Shown here piece by piece: positions 5,447-8,821 of a stretch of DNA of 8,821 nucleotides. Both the position numbers and the translations under genes were made by a program. The notes under the pieces are model-generated. The model did no database searches. It had not been told where the DNA came from and was given only the letters and a program-made list of their open reading frames with translations. Position 1 is the first letter of the stretch. Every line of letters begins with the position of its first letter. Origin of the DNA: a bacterium (GTDB lineage Bacteria > Bdellovibrionota > FAC87 > UBA2466); the NCBI GenBank assembly GCA_019750655.1, contig JAIEOG010000211.1, forward strand, positions 1 to 8,821, written 5' to 3'.

Positions 5447-6634
5447 GTGAGGATAGTCTTCGACGGGAGCGTTTGTTTCGATCGCTTTGGTGCGTGCTTC
5501 CATTACTACTCCGAGCTTGTGCCTAGGCTAAGCCGGATGGGCTGCCATGTGACGCTAACCCCCTCTCCTACAGGGGCTCTGGACAGCCTCCGGGAGCAGG
5601 GCGCCAGCGTTGCCAAGCCTGTTTTGCCCGGGGGAGGCTGGATACCGCCTGGTAAGACCCGCAAGGCGTTATCGAAAGTTAAACAAGGTTTGGAAACATA
5701 CTTCCTTCGTCGCCGTCTTGAGCGGGAGCAGGAGTTAACGCTTTTTCAGTCCTTCTTCTATACTTTGCCGCCGAGCCCGAAGTTCCTGCTTGTCGGTATG
5801 ATCCTCGACGTCATTCCAGAAAAGTTTCCGGATTGGTACGCGACCGAAAACGATCGCGCATTGTTGGCTCGGCGCCGTGCTTACGCCGAACGCGCGCAGC
5901 GGTTTCTCGCGATCTCCGAATGTACTAAGCGGGATTTCAGCGAGGCTTACAATATCCCGCCGTCTCGAATTGATGTTGTCCCTCTTGGGATCAACCTCGA
6001 GGCCTATCTCCCACGTCCGGCTGCAGACTTAGAAGTCGTCCGCCGGCAGCATGGGCTGGACCGTCCTTTTTTCCTCCAGGTGGGCGGGCGCCAAAAGCAC
6101 AAAAACTTTCCACTCCTGGCCCGAGCCTTTGCCCAAAGCGCTGTCGCGAAAGAATTTGATCTGGTGTGTGTCGGAGAGCGGTGGGAGCCCGAAGAAGTCG
6201 TGTTGCTAGCAGAGCTGGGGCTTAGCCAGCGTGTGAAACTTCTTCGCCGTCCAGAGGAAGAGACGCTGCGCTGTCTCTACCAATGTGCTTCGGCTCTGGC
6301 CTACCCGTCGCTCTACGAAGGCTTCGGCTTGCCACCGCTTGAGGCGATGGCCAGTGGTTTGCCCGTTGCTGCTTCCCGCGGTGGTTCGATTCCGGAAGTC
6401 GTGGGCAGTGCTGCTAGGCTTTTTGATCCGACGAGTACCGAGGATGCCACCCGAGCTCTGGAGGCCGTAGTGCAGCCGCAAACGGCATCGGCGCTTCGGG
6501 CTGCCGGCTTGGCGCGCGCCGCCGAGTTTAGTTGGGATCGCGTTGCGGAGCAGACGTGGGGAGTGTACCGGAAGCTGGTTTCAACGCCGGCGCGCTCTTC
6601 GGGGCAGGCCGCGTTCCTAGAGTCTCCTCGCTAA
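5447..6634 (+). CDS. GT4-family (GT-B fold) glycosyltransferase
   Basis: A 395-residue protein that probably transfers a sugar from a nucleotide-sugar donor to a cell-surface glycan or lipid. The N-terminal half is a Rossmann-like acceptor domain (MRIVFDGSVCFDRFGACFHYYSELV, ISECTKRD, VVPLGIN). The C-terminal half is a Glycos_transf_1 donor domain: FLQVGGRQKHKNFPLLARAF, with the basic residues expected to hold the donor phosphates, then YPSLYEGFGLPPLEAMASG. The EX7E motif is at E291 and E299, and GGSIPEVVG follows. Such sequences are common among retaining mannosyl- and other transferases of polysaccharide loci; donor and acceptor cannot be told here. The start is GTG at 5447 with AAAGGGGGAA upstream. 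An earlier start is not supported. There are no membrane segments, so it should be cytosolic or peripheral. Its last 35 codons overlap the end of the opposing fusion gene by 107 bases. Confidence 0.9.
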   Translation: MRIVFDGSVCFDRFGACFHYYSELVPRLSRMGCHVTLTPSPTGALDSLREQGASVAKPVLPGGGWIPPGKTRKALSKVKQGLETYFLRRRLEREQELTLFQSFFYTLPPSPKFLLVGMILDVIPEKFPDWYATENDRALLARRRAYAERAQRFLAISECTKRDFSEAYNIPPSRIDVVPLGINLEAYLPRPAADLEVVRRQHGLDRPFFLQVGGRQKHKNFPLLARAFAQSAVAKEFDLVCVGERWEPEEVVLLAELGLSQRVKLLRRPEEETLRCLYQCASALAYPSLYEGFGLPPLEAMASGLPVAASRGGSIPEVVGSAARLFDPTSTEDATRALEAVVQPQTASALRAAGLARAAEFSWDRVAEQTWGVYRKLVSTPARSSGQAAFLESPR

Positions 6635-8033
6635 GCCGGAATTTCAAAAACGCCTCCAGATCTTCCGGAGTTCCCAGGCCGTGCATCGCGCCAGGGGGGA
6701 GATCCAGTGTGCGCACTTTTCCGCCTGAACCAATCATCTCGTTGTAGACGGGACAGAGGTAAAACTCTTCGCGTGTTCGGATGTTCTTGCGGATCATCGA
6801 CTGCGCGCCATCGGTAAAAAGACGCCCCTCGCGGAAGTAATAAATTCCGACAGTGGCTTGGCGGCTGATGGGCCGCTTCTCTGCGACTTCTTCCACCCAG
6901 CCGTCCGCGCCTAAGCGGGCGAAGCTCCATTTATCTTCGGTGGCTTCGAAGGTCAGGATACTGCCATCGCAGCGAGAGCTGATGGCATCTTGCAAAAAAC
7001 CGTCGATAGAATGCTCTACCCATTGATCAGAATTCACAATGAGGAGCGGGCGATCGAGACAAAGCACATCCGCCGCCAGGAGGGCGGTGCAGGCCGCCCC
7101 CTGAGTAGTGGAGGGCACGCGCACAATGCGGCAACCCGGAGCGACGCGGTTGAGCAGGGCTTCATACGCTGGATTCTTAAGGTGGTCTTCATTCACCAGA
7201 AAAGTGAAGACTTGCGGGTATTCCGACGAGCGAACGTTGTCGACCACCCATTCGATCATGGGTTTTCCAAGCACACTGATAAAAGGTTTGGGCCGGGCAA
7301 AACCGGCTTCCAGAAAGCGCAACCCCCGGCCCGCCATGGGGATAAGGATCTCCACCGTCGGGCGATGGCTTTCACGTTGTTGATCCTGGTTCGTTTGTTC
7401 GATTCGACGCAAAATGTTCTCCAGCGTCACTTCACTGGGATGTTTAACGAGCATGACAGCCGCGCGTGAGTCCCGTGCTGCGCGAATGCCTGGCTCCGAG
7501 TCCTCGAGAATCAGAGTTTCTTGGGGGGAGACACCGAGGCGCCGGAAACATTCTTCGTAAACAGTGGGGTCCGGTTTGGGCTTGCCCACATCTTCATGGG
7601 AGAGAATGGCATCAAAACAATCTGTAATCCCCAGACCTTTAAGCGCCAGATCCAAAGTCACTCGTGAACTATTCGAGGCCACACCTAGTCGGTAGCCTTG
7701 GCTGCGAAAGTAGAGAAGCGCGGCTGTTAGTTCGGGGCGTGGGGAGCACTCGTGCGCAAAAATCTCATGGGTGTAGCGCTGCTTCATTTCGTTGGTGAAC
7801 GTGTGCAACGCGACGGGGAAGCCCGATTCGCGGGAGAGCGTCTGGAGTTTGAGGCTTGTCGGCAAACCATTGTAGCGCTGAGCGTGTTCGTGTGGATCGA
7901 TCGTGTGCCCAAATAGCGAAAGGGCCCGGTTGAGGGCCTGGTAATGCCAATCGGCAGCGTCTACTAACACGCCGTCGAGATCGAATATCAGTGCACGGAT
8001 CAAAGTGGGGAGCCCTCGAAGCTGTGCCTGCAT
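6528..8033 (-). CDS. Fusion protein: HAD-family phosphatase + sugar-phosphate nucleotidyltransferase
   Basis: A 501-residue protein with two enzyme domains. Residues 12-210 are a HAD subfamily IA hydrolase with a helical cap: nucleophile motif FDLDGVLVD (D18, D20), S120 in ASNSS, K151 in GKPKPDP, and E177/D178 in LEDSEPG. All catalytic residues are present. After a polar linker (about 212-225) comes a nucleotidyltransferase of the GT-A fold. It has IPMAGRGLRF (231-240), the K249-P250 pair, GKPMIEW, TQGAACT (310-316) and the metal-binding NSDQ with D336, then HGLGTPEDL. The C-terminal domain resembles capsule-locus nucleotidyltransferases of unsettled specificity (BcbE-like). The final 40 residues are Pro/Ala-rich and lie mostly in the overlap with the glycosyltransferase gene. 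The start could be ATG 8033 or, ten codons later, TTG 8003, which would give the usual HAD N-terminus. It probably prepares an activated glycan precursor; substrate unknown. Confidence 0.88.
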   Translation of the reverse strand: MQAQLRGLPTLIRALIFDLDGVLVDAADWHYQALNRALSLFGHTIDPHEHAQRYNGLPTSLKLQTLSRESGFPVALHTFTNEMKQRYTHEIFAHECSPRPELTAALLYFRSQGYRLGVASNSSRVTLDLALKGLGITDCFDAILSHEDVGKPKPDPTVYEECFRRLGVSPQETLILEDSEPGIRAARDSRAAVMLVKHPSEVTLENILRRIEQTNQDQQRESHRPTVEILIPMAGRGLRFLEAGFARPKPFISVLGKPMIEWVVDNVRSSEYPQVFTFLVNEDHLKNPAYEALLNRVAPGCRIVRVPSTTQGAACTALLAADVLCLDRPLLIVNSDQWVEHSIDGFLQDAISSRCDGSILTFEATEDKWSFARLGADGWVEEVAEKRPISRQATVGIYYFREGRLFTDGAQSMIRKNIRTREEFYLCPVYNEMIGSGGKVRTLDLPPGAMHGLGTPEDLEAFLKFRLSEETLGTRPAPKSAPALKPASGTLPTSAPQRDPN

Positions 8034-8055
8034 TTTACCGATAACTCAGCGTTTT

Positions 8056-8075
8056 TTAATGAACACGTGCGTTAA
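8056..8075. promoter_or_regulatory. Imperfect AT-rich palindrome between the fusion gene and hmgA
   Basis: In the 73-base divergent gap, TTAA arms flank a core containing CACGTG; 14 of 20 positions match the reverse complement. It is placed where a repressor or activator of hmgA (or of the fusion gene) could bind. I could not assign a convincing -35/-10 pair to either gene in this gap. Weak evidence. Confidence 0.22.
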
Positions 8076-8106
8076 AAGCGGTAGCTTAGAAATCTCAGGG
8101 GGAAGC

Positions 8107-8821
8107 ATGGCTACGCAGCTGTTTTACCAAGCCGGGTTTGGAAACCAGTTCTCCACGGAGGCGCGTGCCGGCGCTTTGCCGCAAGGGCAGAATTCTCCGC
8201 AAAAAGCTCCCTTCGGTTTGTACGCCGAGCAACTCAGTGGCAGTTCCTTTCTCTCTCCCCGACACGAAAACTTGCGCAGCTGGTTGTACCGCCTGCGGCC
8301 AGCGGTTGTGCACGGGCATTTCACGCCGCTCCAATCTACAAAGATCCGCACGGCGCCCTGTTCGGAGGCGCCGTTAAGTCCCGAACAAATGCGCTGGAAT
8401 CCCCAACCATTGCCTCAAGCGCCTACGGATTTTATCGGGGGCTTGGTGACGGCAGCAACGGCGGGAAATGCACTCGAGCAAAAGGGCTTGGGAGTGCACT
8501 GGTATTCCTGCAACCAGTCCATGAAGGATACTTTCTTCTACAGCGCCGATGGCGAGTGGTTGATCGTGCCGGAGCAGGGCATTTTGCGCTTAGTGACCGA
8601 ACTCGGAGTTCTCGAAGTCGAGCCAAAAGAGATCGCCGTCATTCCGCGCGGCATCCGTTTCCGTGTGGAAGTCACGGGCCCCAGCCGGGGTTACGTTTGC
8701 GAAAACCACGGTCCCGCATTGCGTTTGCCGCAGCTGGGCCCCATCGGTGCGAATGGCTTAGCGAACCCGCGCGACTTTCTGTACCCGACGGCAGGCTTTG
8801 AAAATCTCGAGGGAAAATTCA
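8107..8821 (+). CDS. hmgA: Homogentisate 1,2-dioxygenase, N-terminal part (partial)
   Basis: The reading frame stays open from ATG 8107 to the right edge, giving 238 residues of a protein that normally has about 430-440. The start MATQLFYQAGFGNQFSTEA, then GALPQGQNSPQKAPFGLYAEQLSGSSF, is the characteristic N-terminus of homogentisate dioxygenase. GANGLANPRDFLYPTAGFE (about residues 217-235) is another family signature. The enzyme opens the homogentisate ring to maleylacetoacetate in tyrosine/phenylalanine catabolism, using Fe(II) and O2 in the cytoplasm. The iron ligands lie in the missing C-terminal part, so activity cannot be judged from this window. AGGGGG five bases before the ATG is a good ribosome binding site. 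The gene is divergent from the fusion gene with a 73-base gap. Partner genes such as fumarylacetoacetase would be expected downstream but are not visible. Confidence 0.95.
   Translation, partial: MATQLFYQAGFGNQFSTEARAGALPQGQNSPQKAPFGLYAEQLSGSSFLSPRHENLRSWLYRLRPAVVHGHFTPLQSTKIRTAPCSEAPLSPEQMRWNPQPLPQAPTDFIGGLVTAATAGNALEQKGLGVHWYSCNQSMKDTFFYSADGEWLIVPEQGILRLVTELGVLEVEPKEIAVIPRGIRFRVEVTGPSRGYVCENHGPALRLPQLGPIGANGLANPRDFLYPTAGFENLEGKF

Noticed and set aside
6990..7469. Plus-strand open frame of 159 codons inside the fusion gene
   Set aside because: It is antisense to the intact nucleotidyltransferase/HAD coding sequence, has no family resemblance, and is a by-product of GC-rich coding DNA.
7434..8033. 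HAD half of the fusion as beta-phosphoglucomutase
   Set aside because: The core motifs fit, but the cap Arg of beta-phosphoglucomutase is not present at the matching site (GLPTSLKL here), so mutase function is not supported.

Overview
The window looks like bacterial chromosome from a Gram-negative organism. Signs of this are an exported Deg/HtrA protease with a signal peptide, a small outer-membrane-type beta-barrel protein, and sigma70-like promoters with Shine-Dalgarno sites. I estimate base composition in the mid-50s % GC. The mix of genes (mdh-sucC-sucD operon, homogentisate dioxygenase, sigma54 activator, small abundant-looking porin-like protein) would fit a deltaproteobacterium- or Bdellovibrio-like lineage. 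That placement is only a guess. I see no rRNA, tRNA, CRISPR array, transposase or phage gene.

Layout. (1) Positions 1-2225, minus strand: a TCA-cycle operon mdh-sucC-sucD (malate dehydrogenase, then both succinyl-CoA synthetase subunits; sucD runs off the left edge). Both junctions are 4-base GTGA stop/start overlaps, and a consensus TTGACA promoter lies upstream. (2) Positions 2320-4019, plus strand: a Deg/HtrA protease with one PDZ domain. It is followed by a small predicted outer-membrane barrel protein with its own promoter, a strong ribosome binding site and a strong TTCG-loop terminator. (3) Positions 4020-4360, no protein gene: a large palindromic element (4035-4154), then a very good sigma70-type promoter (TTGGAC, 17 bases, TATAGT). 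That promoter drives a roughly 95-nt region with strong RNA folding potential, a candidate unrecognised small RNA. (4) Positions 4361-5329, minus strand: a sigma54 activator made only of the AAA+ and Fis-type HTH domains, with no receiver domain. (5) Positions 5447-6634, plus strand: a GT4-family glycosyltransferase, divergent from the activator. A 19-bp palindrome lies between them and overlaps the -35 box of the putative glycosyltransferase promoter. (6) Positions 6528-8033, minus strand: a fusion of a HAD-family phosphatase and a sugar-phosphate nucleotidyltransferase, overlapping the glycosyltransferase tail to tail by 107 bases. (7) Positions 8107-8821, plus strand: the N-terminal half of homogentisate 1,2-dioxygenase (hmgA), cut by the right edge.

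How the genes may work together. Region 1 is central metabolism (succinyl-CoA/succinate and malate/oxaloacetate). hmgA feeds the same cycle, because tyrosine/phenylalanine catabolism through homogentisate ends in fumarate and acetoacetate. The protease and barrel gene both act in the envelope. The fusion enzyme and glycosyltransferase look like a small surface-glycan module: the fusion would make an activated sugar (or sugar-like alcohol) and the glycosyltransferase would use a nucleotide sugar. The neighbouring activator may control the glycosyltransferase. The points most worth checking are the candidate small RNA, the palindromic element, the HAD-nucleotidyltransferase fusion, and the activator/palindrome/glycosyltransferase arrangement.
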